Assembly (NCBI GenBank): GCA_026168455.1
Contig: CM047426.1
Coordinates: 2,473,501-2,537,500 of the forward strand
DNA: 64,000 bases
Direction of reading: 5' to 3'
Source: Theocolax elegans
Taxonomy: Eukaryota > Arthropoda > Insecta > Hymenoptera > Cerocephalidae
Position 1 is the stretch's first letter, and the number at the start of each line of letters is the position of its first letter. The notes under the pieces are model-generated. The model did not search any database, was not told the DNA's origin, and was given only the letters and a program-made list of their open reading frames with translations. Below, piece after piece: positions 38,103-49,345 of this stretch. The position numbers and the translations under genes were made by a program.

Positions 38103-39092
38103 TTAATTACAATATAGCTTTACAGTATTCAACGCTTCTTTATACATATTCTTCAAAAAATTCACATCTTCTATACGGTTAAGTGTGTTATCGTGTGTAT
38201 ATATATTCAGCATCTCCGAAAACATTCGTTTTTTCATGTTATTCTCGATATCAATGATAGAAACCTTATTAAAATCAATCCTGTGGTTAGTATTTCTCTT
38301 ATGGACCGCTAATGCAGATCTTTCATTTTCATTGCGTACATCATTCTTATGCTCTCGAATTCGTGATTTTAATTTACGTTTACTCGTGCCAATGTATTGC
38401 GCTGTACAGTCTTTACAAGGTATTTTATAGACAATATTGCACATCTCCTGTTTTTCATTTTTATCCTTGCCTAATTTTATAATATTGCTAAATTTATTGA
38501 TCATGCGGTTTATTGGTAGAAAATCAAACTTTTTTATGAGTACATTGAGGCACGGTGTTAAATCCTTAATAAAAGGTAAAACAACCTTTGGTCTCAAAAT
38601 TAAATTTCTTTTTATAATGTTATTATTTATTAAAATATCATTAGCATTATGTAAAAGTGACAATCGTTTTTTAATGAATTTATTTATGAAGTCAAATGGA
38701 TAATTGTTATTAAGTAAAAAGTTACGCACTAGCACAATATTGTCATCATGAAAAATCGAATCCGATAATAAAACGGCCTTGTCAACCAAATTATAAACCA
38801 TTGCTATTTTTTGGGAACGTGGGTGATGTGAAAAGTAATTAAGATAACGTCCAGAAGCTGTGTCTTTACGGTACCAATTTGTCTTGCAAACAGCATCATC
38901 GAATCTATGTATTTTTAAATCAAGAAACGGTAATTCTTTATTTATTTCAGTTTCCACTGTAAATTTTATAGGTTCACAATAGCTATTGAAGGCGTTCAAT
39001 ATCAGATCGATCCTCTCATGATTGACAATTAATATCGTGTCGTCTACATACCTTTTGTACAAAACAATATCCTTTTTGAAATCTTTTAAACA
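38103..39092 (-). pseudogene. Penelope-like RT/GIY-YIG polyprotein fragment, dimer 1 left arm
   Basis: An open frame runs from the palindrome centre to the stop at 38103. It starts inside the reverse transcriptase just before the catalytic YVDD (in RYVDDTILIV), continues through FLDLKIHRFDD and NYFSHHPRSQK of the thumb, and ends with a GIY-YIG endonuclease of the Penelope type: IVYKIPCKDC, QYIGTSKRKLKSRIREHK, a VHKRNTNH metal-binding stretch, and FSEMLNI with the catalytic Glu. The fingers and most of the palm are missing, so this is a 5'-truncated copy that cannot be autonomous. The frame is undamaged over its remaining length. The extra residues past the centre come from the spacer and right arm and are not native. 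Confidence 0.85.
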
Positions 39093-39108
39093 ACAATTTT
39101 CTAAACAA

Positions 39109-40098
39109 TGTTTAAAAGATTTCAAAAAGGATATTGTTTTGTACAAAAGGTATGTAGACGACACGATATTAATTGTCAATCATGAGAGGATCGATCTGAT
39201 ATTGAACGCCTTCAATAGCTATTGTGAACCTATAAAATTTACAGTGGAAACTGAAATAAATAAAGAATTACCGTTTCTTGATTTAAAAATACATAGATTC
39301 GATGATGCTGTTTGCAAGACAAATTGGTACCGTAAAGACACAGCTTCTGGACGTTATCTTAATTACTTTTCACATCACCCACGTTCCCAAAAAATAGCAA
39401 TGGTTTATAATTTGGTTGACAAGGCCGTTTTATTATCGGATTCGATTTTTCATGATGACAATATTGTGCTAGTGCGTAACTTTTTACTTAATAACAATTA
39501 TCCATTTGACTTCATAAATAAATTCATTAAAAAACGATTGTCACTTTTACATAATGCTAATGATATTTTAATAAATAATAACATTATAAAAAGAAATTTA
39601 ATTTTGAGACCAAAGGTTGTTTTACCTTTTATTAAGGATTTAACACCGTGCCTCAATGTACTCATAAAAAAGTTTGATTTTCTACCAATAAACCGCATGA
39701 TCATAAATTTAGCAATATTATAAAATTAGGCAAGGATAAAAATGAAAAACAGGAGATGTGCAATATTGTCTATAAAATACCTTGTAAAGACTGTACAGCG
39801 CAATACATTGGCACGAGTAAACGTAAATTAAAATCACGAATTCGAGAGCATAAGAATGATGTACGCAATGAAAATGAAAGATCTGCATTAGCGGTCCATA
39901 AGAGAAATACTAACCACAGGATTGATTTTAATAAGGTTTCTATCATTGATATCGAGAATAACATGAAAAAACGAATGTTTTCGGAGATGCTGAATATATA
40001 TACACACGATAACACACTTAACCGTATAGAAGATGTGAATTTTTGAAGAATATGTATAAAGAAGCGTTGAATACTGTAAAGCTATATTGTAATTAATA
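39109..40098 (+). pseudogene. Penelope-like RT/GIY-YIG fragment, dimer 1 right arm (frameshifted)
   Basis: This is the inverted partner of the fragment at 38103-39092, with the same YVDD and GIY-YIG blocks. Two one-base losses break the frame relative to its partner: near 39702 (ATGATCATAAATT against ATGATCAATAAATT) and near 40043 in a T run. Both are in short repeats or homopolymers and could be assembly errors. 5' truncated as for the partner. Confidence 0.85.
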
Positions 40099-40324
40099 TT
40101 GTTTAACTGTTATAAATGTTTTTATGCTCTCCATTGCGTTTGTTGGCTTGAGAACAACTGGCTCTCAGTATTAGCGTACTATGTGTAGTGAGGAGGTTGG
40201 GCGACTCGCGTTAAGTTTCGGAGCGATCCGGGGAATCCCGGCAGTATTAAGATTGACGGGGCGTGCCACTTCTCCGCGGCGCATGTTCGCCTGATACGCA
40301 GGAGCTCTCGACTCGACTTAGCCT

Positions 40325-40340
40325 CGTAATACAACCGAGT
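40325..40340. other. Junction of tandem array units 1 and 2
   Basis: The right arm of dimer 1 reads ...GCCTCGTAATAC and switches to AACCGAGTGAACGCG, the start of X2. At dimer 2 the same arm continues AATACAAAATGTTCCC (46854), and at X1 the left context is TATAAATACAACCG (33721). The shared AATACAA is microhomology at the break, as expected of non-homologous or microhomology-mediated joining. Confidence 0.8.
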
Positions 40341-43300
40341 GAACGCGATTTTTAATCAGTGTCTTCAGTGATGTGCTTTGTGCTTTGACGTACATGAGTA
40401 TACACGCGTTTCCGCTACAAACGAGTAATTATTTCAATTTCAATTTTATTTCGTGTAGTGTTGCGTATGTACATTTTTCATTCATAAAAAAAAATAAATA
40501 AACGTCCTAGTGGAAATTAAACATTTCAAGGTTAAACAAATCTACTTTTTTCGCTAAAAATTTTCGATTTTTAGTTAAATTGATAGTTTTTGTAAAAAGT
40601 AAATGTTACTTGATTGCACTCGAGAATTGAATTAATAATTGTTATTGCCATAGTGAAAATTCAGGATTTTGATGTTAGATAAAAATGTATCATTTTTGGT
40701 AAAATTGACTGTTTTTGTTGTTTGTTCTTTTATTATTGAGAGATAATTTTTTATTGCATAAATATCATTCCATTTTGAGTTAGGTAAAATTTTGATTATT
40801 TTGAGGTTAGGTAAAAACATTTCTTAGCGATATTTACCATTTTTTAAATATAGTCAGTTTTTGAACATAAAAGTATCATAAACGCTTTATTTCCAATTAG
40901 AAAGTTATTAATAATTGTAATTATTATAGTATGAATTTAACATTTTGAGGTTAATAAAAAAACCATTTATTAGACAAATTGTCCATTTTTAGAAAAATAG
41001 CCAGTTTATGACTAAAATAAAATTTTATGAAAATTTCAATTTTTAATTGGGAATCTTATTAATAATTTTTATTACTTTAGTAAATAGATGAAGTAAAACC
41101 ATATTATCATTATCCAAATTCACCAATTATTTTTTAGTAAAATAGCGAGTTTTGAAAAAAAAATCAAAACAAAACGTTTTATGTGCTTTAATTTCATACA
41201 TATGCTAAATTCACCTTTTTTTTAGAAAAGAGCCACATTATGACAAAAAAAATATGTTCGTGTATCTTTTTAAAAGAGAATTTTCTTGCTTAAATATTAT
41301 TTCTTAATGAGAATAGAATACATTGAGGTTATGTAAAACCATATTTTTAGGCTAATTCACAATTTTAAATAAAAAAAAACTGTCACTTCCCGACAAAAAA
41401 TTTTGTTTTATAATTAGGAATCTTAAATAATTGTTACCATCATACAAAAATGGTGAAATTTGAGGTTCTGTCAATCCATTTTTTGCCCATAATCCATATA
41501 TCATTAAATTTCCACTCTTGAATAAAAAAAAAGATTTAGTATACACTACCGCTCAAAAGTTTGGGTTCACCTAAATAAAAATTGATCCAACTTCAAAGCT
41601 TCATAACTTTGGTGCAAATAATGCTACAAAAACCTGTTACATACCGTTCGAAAGGTAATTTAAAAAGCTTTAAAATAACCTGGTACAAAAGTCTATTTTT
41701 TAATTTTTTATTTGTGTAAAATACCAAAGTTTAAAACTGAAAAACAAAAAAAACAGGTCTCTCTATAAATGCCTGCATTTTCCAGGAAAAGGTGTATTTT
41801 TAAATGTTATAAAATGTAAATTAAAGCATTTTTTAAGAGCTTTCGAATGCTTTCTATAAATTTATCCTAGCATCATTTTTAAGGAAGTTACGACAGTTTT
41901 TATGCACACAAGCGTTTTTATTACTTTTTTTAATATCATAGCGGTTTTAAATATATCGGATCACTCCAAAGAAACAAATAATGTGTTTCTAAATGATAAA
42001 AAAAGTTTTCAAAACTTTAATATATTTTTAAATGAAGATATTTTTAGTGTTTTTTATTCATATATTAGGTAACTATATAAAGATATTCAGATAAAATAAC
42101 AAAATGTAAGTAAGTTTAAATAGGCAAATTAATTATATTTATATATACATACATTTAAATTTTAATATCATTAATATAACCATCTCGACTATTGACATCT
42201 CTAAATGTGTTATGCACTTAAAACGTGTGTGCTTAATTTTTATATAAAAACCTATAATTTGTTTATTTGGTATTTTCCAATATTTAAAAAAAAGTAATAA
42301 AAACGCTTGTGTGCATAAAAACTGTCGTAACTTCCTTAAAAATGATGCTAGGATAAATTTATAAAAAGCATTCGAAAGCTCTTAAAAATGCTTTAATTTA
42401 CATTGTATAACATTTAAAAATACACTTTTTCCTGAAAAATGCAGGCATTTATAAAGAGACTTGTTTTTTTAGTTTTTCAGTTTTAAACTTTGGTTTTTTG
42501 CCCAAGTAAAAATTAAAAATTAGATTTTTGCACCAAGTCATTTTAAAGCTTTTTAAATTACCTTCTGAACGGCATGTAGCAGGTTTTTGTAGCATTATTC
42601 GCACCAAAGTTATGACGCTTTGAAGTTGGATCAATTTTTATTTAGGTGAACCCAAACTTTTGAGCGGAAGTGTATATACACACACACACACACCATCAAT
42701 TCAATTAGATTACGATAAAATCGATCTGTATAATTACCTCGATTACCATATTTTTTAAATTTCTTCTCACAAAATATATATAGGTTATACAATAATTAAG
42801 CAAACGTATAATACATACGAGCGTTTAATAGGTTATCATATAGGACAACGTAAAATCAGGTGAATAATTTACACGTTGTAAACTATACGGTGAGTTTGTA
42901 TGTTGTAGAATATTAATTATTATTCTAATTAAACTAACCTATACACGTGTGTACGTGTGAGCAATGAATTTTAGCATTGTTGCGTCAACGTCTAATACCA
43001 ATCGACAATTAATAGACCACTCGAATTTCGTATATATATTTATAAACATTACGTTTCACATAAATATATTTATATATATGCACGTAGAATTGCCAGTTTT
43101 TTTTATCTTGATAATGTGTGTTTGAAGGTTATGTAATGCGAAAATGAAGAAGCGTAAGTTATAAAAGTGATTATCATTAATTAATCGAGTGAGGTAATTG
43201 ATGGAAAATTGTACGTATAGATTGATAGGTTTATTAATAATAGGAGATGTGTATCTTAGGAATTTATCGCACGGTACTATTTACAATCGGGTACTAATTA

Positions 43301-43683
43301 TGTATGTGCATGCGATTTTTTGTTGTTTACGTGTAAGTGCAAAAATACACTTATCTTCGGATGGAAAATGCAGATGGTGAGTGTTGCATTAGTGAAGTGT
43401 TGTAAGTAAGATTTGAAGTACTTTTAGGTTAATACGAGTATGATTTAAGTTTAAATACTTAATTTAATTTATAACAGTTAAGTGCATGGAGTACTCGTGG
43501 TACATTTTAATGAACTGTTTTAATTGTAGCGCAAAAGTGTAGTAAACAGTTTGTGTTAAGGTTAAAGTACTTTCAATTATATACGAGTGTACTTTGGTAC
43601 AAGCACTAAGATTGCTGTATTAAATATACTTGAATATTCTACAAAATTGTAAATAAATAGATAGTAAAGTTAGAATATGAAAG
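40332..43683. repeat. Tandem array unit 2, host segment X2
   Basis: Direct repeat of 33727-37145 including the minisatellite and foldback MITE. It shows many one-base losses in homopolymers relative to X1 and some true differences, such as the missing ~40 bases near 41200. Confidence 0.9.
41544..42672. mobile_element. Foldback MITE with Tc1/mariner-type ends, copy 2
   Basis: Same element as 34988-36119 carried along in the tandem duplication, TA-bordered with the same inverted ends. It differs by a few indels. Confidence 0.85.
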
Positions 43684-43696
43684 TTTATTCAATAAA
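43684..43696 (+). repeat. Target-site duplication, left copy (array unit 2)
   Basis: TTTATTCAATAAA directly before dimer 2, matched by the right copy at 47525-47537. Confidence 0.85.
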
Positions 43697-43807
43697 TTGT
43701 TTAAATGAATCTATCGTTCGTTCAAGTAATGTTTAATAAAAAGTGTCTTCTATTGATCGTCACGAACCAATGGTGTTTACAGATGTTTATTTAAGTTACA
43801 AAAATAT

Positions 43808-43848
43808 GCCGACGTTTCGGACGTTTTTACGCCGTCCCTTTTCAAGGC
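43808..43848 (-). ncRNA. Small hammerhead-like motif (dimer 2, left arm)
   Basis: Identical to the motif at 37270-37310 with all paired and core positions kept, although the surrounding copy has many indels. Confidence 0.5.
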
Positions 43849-44639
43849 TAAAAAAATTAATAATTTACAAATATATAAATTAATACCCAATAGTGAAATA
43901 TTTACATCGATGTCACAAACAAATCACAACTCACCAATTCTAACAAAACTCAAAAAAACCACATATCACTCGTGTAAATCTCGCAAAAGCCACTCTTCAT
44001 TATTCCATATACATTCTATAAAATTCAACGCATCACGTTTAATTCTCGAATTAAAAATTAAAAACAATAATTTTCAGTAATACCATTAAAAAAATATATA
44101 CAATTTAAAAACCTTTTTGCTAATTTTCACCACCCGCGCTGTCGTCTCCAGAACACATTGTTTAAAAATATATATATATATATCTATATACATAGGACCT
44201 CCCCGAAGGGAGTCCTAAGTCACAATTAAACTTCATAAAGTCTCCAGACTCGTGCCCAACCTTCCATCAATACATTTTACAGCATACACATACATACACA
44301 CACATATACATACATGTACATATACACAACATACATATATACATACGTATATTCGCCCCATACATCAATAAATCCAACCAACGAAAGAGGGGAACATTTG
44401 TATTACGAGGCTAAGTCGAGTCGAGAGCTCCTGCGTATCAGGCGAACATGCGCCGCGGAGAAGTGGCACGCCCCGTCAATCTTAATACTGCCGGGATTCC
44501 CCGGATCGCTCCGAAACTTAACGCGAGTCGCCCAACCTCCTCACTACACATAGTACGCTAATACTGAGAGCCAGTTGTTCTCAAGCCAACAAACGCAATG
44601 GAGAGCATAAAAACATTTATAACAGTTAAACAATATTAA

Positions 44640-45618
44640 TTACAATATAGCTTTACAGTATTCAACGCTTCTTATACATATTCTTCAAAAATTCACATCT
44701 TCTATACGGTTAAGTGTGTTATCGTGTGTATATATATTCAGCATCTCCGAAAACATTCGTTTTTTCATGTTATTCTCGATATCAATGATAGAAACCTTAT
44801 TAAAATCAATCCTGTGGTTAGTATTTCTCTTATGGACCGCTAATGCAGATCTTTCATTTCATTGCGTACATCATTCTTATGCTCTCGAATTCGTGATTTT
44901 AATTTACGTTTACTCGTGCCAATGTATTGCGCTGTACAGTCTTTACAAGGTATTTTATAGACAATATTGCACATCTCCTGTTTTTCATTTTTATCCTTGC
45001 CTAATTTTATAATATTGCTAAATTTATTGATCATGCGGTTTATTGGTAGAAATCAAACTTTTTATGAGTACATTGAGGCACGGTGTTAAATCCTTAATAA
45101 AAGGTAAAACAACCTTTGGTCTCAAAATTAAATTTCTTTTTATAATGTTATTATTTATTAAAATATCATTAGCATTATGTAAAAGTGACAATCGTTTTTT
45201 AATGAATTTATTTATGAAGTCAAATGGATAATTGTTATTAAGTAAAAAGTTACGCACTAGCACAATATTGTCATCATGAAAAATCGAATCCGATAATAAA
45301 CGGCCTTGTCAACCAAATTATAAACCATTGCTATTTTTTGGGAACGTGGGTGATGTGAAAAGTAATTAAGATAACGTCCAGAAGCTGTGTCTTTACGGTA
45401 CCAATTTGTCTTGCAAACAGCATCATCGAATCTATGTATTTTTAAATCAAGAAACGGTAATTCTTTATTATTTCAGTTTCCACTGTAAATTTTATAGGTT
45501 CACAATAGCTATTGAAGGCGTTCAATATCAGATCGATCCTCTCATGATTGACAATTAATATCGTGTCGTCTACATACCTTTTGTACAAAACAATATCCTT
45601 TTTGAAATCTTTTAAACA
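44640..45618 (-). pseudogene. Penelope-like RT/GIY-YIG fragment, dimer 2 left arm (several frameshifts)
   Basis: Same fragment as 38103-39092 but broken into at least four pieces by one-base losses, for example near 44692, 44860, 45050-45062, 45299 and 45469. Most lie in homopolymer runs. The YVDD and GIY-YIG words remain readable in separate frames. Confidence 0.85.
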
Positions 45619-45633
45619 ACAATTTCTAAACAA

Positions 45634-46622
45634 TGTTTAAAAGATTTCAAAAAGGATATTGTTTGTACAAAAGGTATGTAGACGACACGATATTAATTGT
45701 CAATCATGAGAGGATCGATCTGATATTGAACGCCTTCAATAGCTATTGTGAACCTATAAAATTTACAGTGGAAACTGAAATAAATAAAGAATTACCGTTT
45801 CTTGATTTAAAAATACATAGATTCGATGATGCTGTTTGCAAGACAAATTGGTACCGTAAAGACACAGCTTCTGGACGTTATCTTAATTACTTTTCACATC
45901 ACCCACGTTCCCAAAAAATAGCAATGGTTTATAATTTGGTTGACAAGGCCGTTTTATTATCGGATTCGATTTTTCATGATGACAATATTGTGCTAGTGCG
46001 TAACTTTTTACTTAATAACAATTATCCATTTGACTTCATAAATAAATTCATTAAAAAACGATTGTCACTTTTACATAATGCTAATGATATTTTAATAAAT
46101 AATAACATTATAAAAAGAAATTTAATTTTGAGACCAAAGGTTGTTTTACCTTTTATTAAGGATTTAACACCGTGCCTCAATGTACTCATAAAAAAGTTTG
46201 ATTTTCTACCAATAAACCGCATGATCAATAAATTTAGCAATATTATAAAATTAGGCAAGGATAAAAATGAAAAACAGGAGATGTGCAATATTGTCTATAA
46301 AATACCTTGTAAAGACTGTACAGCGCAATACATTGGCACGAGTAAACGTAAATTAAAATCACGAATTCGAGAGCATAAGAATGATGTACGCAATGAAAAT
46401 GAAAGATCTGCATTAGCGGTCCATAAGAGAAATACTAACCACAGGATTGATTTTAATAAGGTTTCTATCATTGATATCGAGAATAACATGAAAAAACGAA
46501 TGTTTTCGGAGATGCTGAATATATATACACACGATAACACACTTAACCGTATAGAAGATGTGAATTTTTTGAAGAATATGTATAAAGAAGCGTTGAATAC
46601 TGTGAAGCTATATTGTAATTAA
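45634..46622 (+). pseudogene. Penelope-like RT/GIY-YIG fragment, dimer 2 right arm (mostly open)
   Basis: The best-preserved plus-strand copy: open through YKRYVDDTILIV, FLDLKIHRFDD, the thumb region, IVYKIPCKDC, QYIGTSKRK and FSEMLNI to a stop at 46620-46622. A one-base loss near 45664 puts the first dozen codons in the wrong frame relative to the minus-strand copy at 39092. 5' truncated; lacks the reverse transcriptase fingers. Confidence 0.87.
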
Positions 46623-47412
46623 TATTGTTTAACTGTTATAAATGTTTTTATGCTCTCCATTGCGTTTGTTGGCTTGAGAACAACTGGCTCTCAGTATTAG
46701 CGTACTATGTGTAGTGAGGAGGTTGGGCGACTCGCGTTAAGTTTCGGAGCGATCCGGGGAATCCCGGCAGTATTAAGATTGACGGGGCGTGCCACTTCTC
46801 CGCGGCGCATGTTCGCCTGATACGCAGGAGCTCTCGACTCGACTTAGCCTCGTAATACAAAATGTTCCCCTCTTTCGTTGGTTGGATTTATTGATGTATG
46901 GGGCGAATATACGTATGTATATATGTATGTTGTGTATATGTACATGTATGTATATGTGTGTGTATGTATGTGTATGCTGTAAAATGTATTGATGGAAGGT
47001 TGGGCACGAGTCTGGAGACTTTATGAAGTTTAATTGTGACTTAGGACTCCCTTCGGGGAGGTCCTATGTATATAGATATATATATATATTTTTTAAACAA
47101 TGTGTTCTGGAGACGACAGCGCGGATGGTGAAAATTAGCAAAAAGGTTTTTAAATTGTATATATTTTTTTAATGGTATTACTGAAAATTATTGTTTTTAA
47201 TTTTTAATTCGAGAATTAAACGTGATGCGTTGAATTTTTATAGAATGTATATGGAATAATGAAGAGTGGCTTTTGCGAGATTTACACGAGTGATATGTGG
47301 TTTTTTTGAGTTTTGTTAGAATTTGGTGAGTTGTGATTTGTTTGTGACATCGATGTAAATATTTCACTATTGGGTATTAATTTATATATTTTGTAAATTA
47401 TTAATTTTTTTA

Positions 47413-47453
47413 GCCTTGAAAAGGGACGGCGTAAAAACGTCCGAAACGTCGGC
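47413..47453 (+). ncRNA. Small hammerhead-like motif (dimer 2, right arm)
   Basis: Third identical copy, on the plus strand, about 70 bases from the element's 3' end. Stem II pairs GGACG with CGTCC; the GAAAC-GTC-GGC block follows directly. Confidence 0.5.
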
Positions 47454-47524
47454 ATATTTTTGTAACTTAAATAAACATCTGTAAACACCATTGGTTCGTG
47501 ACGATCAATAGAAGACACTTTTTA

Positions 47525-47537
47525 TTTATTCAATAAA
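47525..47537 (+). repeat. Target-site duplication, right copy
   Basis: TTTATTCAATAAA follows the 3' end of the right arm; the next bases, ACCTCAA, match the flank of the empty site at 49346. Confidence 0.87.
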
Positions 47538-48020
47538 ACCTCAAATGTACTTTGAATTATAGATGTGTACTGTCTTCGGTATTTAAAATGTCTTCTAACA
47601 ATTATAATTAACGTCCTAAAATTAATCACAAATAATAGATACAGAAGTACTTAATTGTATTTAATATTTCTATATATATATATAATATATATATTATATA
47701 ATATAGTATATAATATACTACAAAAGTTAACATACTATTTCATTTTTCATTTTTATAAAGTACTAAAACTTTAAAAGTTCCAAATGAGGTATGTGAGTAT
47801 ATAATGGAAGAGATGTAAATATTTATATGGAAATGAGTGGTACTTACACACTACACTTACTTCTTTATATTAATAAATTTTTAATAAATCAACGAATATT
47901 TCAAATGCAAAGTACTTTACAGTGATTATGTTATTATACATAATGATTTGCAACTTTATACGGTTTTCGGTGGTAACATGGTAAAATCACTTGGTAATGT
48001 CGTAAAGAAAAACTATTTTA
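47538..48020. repeat. Host segment Y1, direct repeat of 49346-49790
   Basis: The right flank of the insertion target. It repeats at 49346-49790 with small differences, mainly in the TA-rich middle (47670-47715). No coding content. It ends at 48020, where sequence switches to the middle of the foldback MITE (unit 3). Confidence 0.88.
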
Positions 48021-48022
48021 AA

Positions 48023-49332
48023 GCTTTAATTTACATTGTATAACATTTAAAAATACACTTTTTCCTGAAAAATGCAGGCATTTATAAAGAGACTTGTTTT
48101 TTTTAGTTTTTCAGTTTTAAACTTTGGTTTTTTTGCCAAGTAAAAATTAAAAATTAGATTTTTGCACCAAGTCATTTAAAGCTTTTTAAATTACCTTCTG
48201 AACGGCATGTAGCAGGTTTTTGTAGCATTATTCGCACCAAAGTTATGACGCTTTGAAGTTGGATCAATTTTTATTTAGGTGAACCCAAACTTTTGAGCGG
48301 AAGTGTATATACACACACACACACACACCATCAATTCAATTAGATTACGATAAATCGATCTGTATAATTACTCGATTACCATATTTTTTAAATTTCTTCT
48401 TCACAAATATATATATATATAGGTTTATACAATAATTAAGCAAACGTATAATACATACGAGCGTTTAATAGGTTATATATAGGACAACGTAAAATCAGGT
48501 GAATAATTTACACGTGTAAACTATATAGGTGAGTTTGTATGTTGTAGAATATTAATTATTATTCTAATTAAACTAACCTATACACGTGTGTACGTGTGAG
48601 CAAATGAATTTTAGCATTGTTGCGTCAACGTCTAATTACCAATCGACAATTAATAGACCACTCGAATTTCGTATATATATATTTATAAACATTACGTTTG
48701 CACGTAAATATATTTATATATATGCACGTAGAATCGTCAGTTTTTTTTATCTTGATAATGTGTGTGTGAAGGTTATGTAATGCGAAAATGAAGAAGCGTA
48801 AGTTATAAAAGTGATTATCATTTAATTAATCGAGTGAGGTAATTGATGGAAAATTGTACGTATAGATTGATAGGTTTATTTAATAATAGGAGATGTGTAT
48901 CTTAGGAATTTATCGCACGGTACTATTTACAATCGGGTACTAATTATGTATGTGCATGCGATTTTTTGTTGTTTACGTGTACGTGCAAAAATACACTTAT
49001 CTTCGGATGGAAAATGCAGGTGGTGAGTGTTGCATTAGTGAAGTGTTGTAAGTAAGATTTGAAAGTACTTTTAGGTTAATACGAGTATGATTTAAGTTTA
49101 AATACTTAATTTAATTTATAACAGTTAAGTGCTTGGAGTACTCGTGGTACAATTTAATGAACTGTTTTAATTGTAGCGCAAAAGTGTAGTGAAACAGTTT
49201 GTGTTAAGGTTAAAGTACTTTCAATTATATACGAGTGTACTTTGGTATAAGCACTAAGATTGCTGTATTAAATATACTTGAATATTCTACAAAATTGCAA
49301 AATAAATAGATAGTAAAGTTAGAATATGAAAG
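48023..49332. repeat. Tandem array unit 3, host segment X3 (left-truncated)
   Basis: Direct repeat of about 35836-37145. It starts inside the right arm of the foldback MITE (MITE remnant 48023-48305, TA-bordered end intact) and runs to the target site. Nearly identical to X1, with a few substitutions. Confidence 0.9.
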
Positions 49333-49345
49333 TTTATTCAATAAA
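49333..49345 (+). repeat. Unoccupied target site of the Penelope-like insertion
   Basis: A single TTTATTCAATAAA joins the X flank (ATATGAAAG) to the Y flank (ACCTCAAG). It is the paralogous empty site that proves the extent of the insertion in unit 2. Confidence 0.88.

Larger units (their letters stand above)
37159..40331. mobile_element. Penelope-like element, inverted dimer 1 (right arm truncated)
   Basis: This is a head-to-head inverted pair of 5'-truncated Penelope-like retrotransposon copies. The left arm (about 37196-39092) lies on the minus strand and the right arm (39109-40331) on the plus strand, around a ~16-base spacer near 39100. Each arm carries the C-terminal part of the reverse transcriptase with the GIY-YIG endonuclease, then a 3' non-coding region. 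The right arm stops abruptly at 40331 where the second array unit begins. A 37-base stretch (37159-37195) between the target duplication and the left arm matches nothing else in the element. Confidence 0.88.
43697..47524. mobile_element. Penelope-like element, inverted dimer 2 (complete dimer, 3.83 kb)
   Basis: This is the full head-to-head dimer between 13-bp target duplications. The left arm (about 43735-45618) is on the minus strand and the right arm (45634-47524) on the plus strand, around a ~15-base spacer. Both arms are truncated at nearly the same point upstream of the YVDD motif and both extend to the same 3' end (GACACTTTTTAT). The short left extra piece (43697-43734) has no partner in the right arm and could be filler from template switching or a remnant of another end. 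Confidence 0.88.

Noticed and set aside
38185..38703. Plus-strand open frames across the Penelope-like left arms (also 39498-40015, 44716-45231, 46022-46540)
   Set aside because: They are antisense shadows of the RT/GIY-YIG coding strand and recur only because the element is repeated.
39022..39723. Full-length Penelope ORF spanning the palindrome centre
   Set aside because: The first residues come from the opposite arm read through the spacer; the true element sequence starts after the centre, so the apparent N-terminus is not native.
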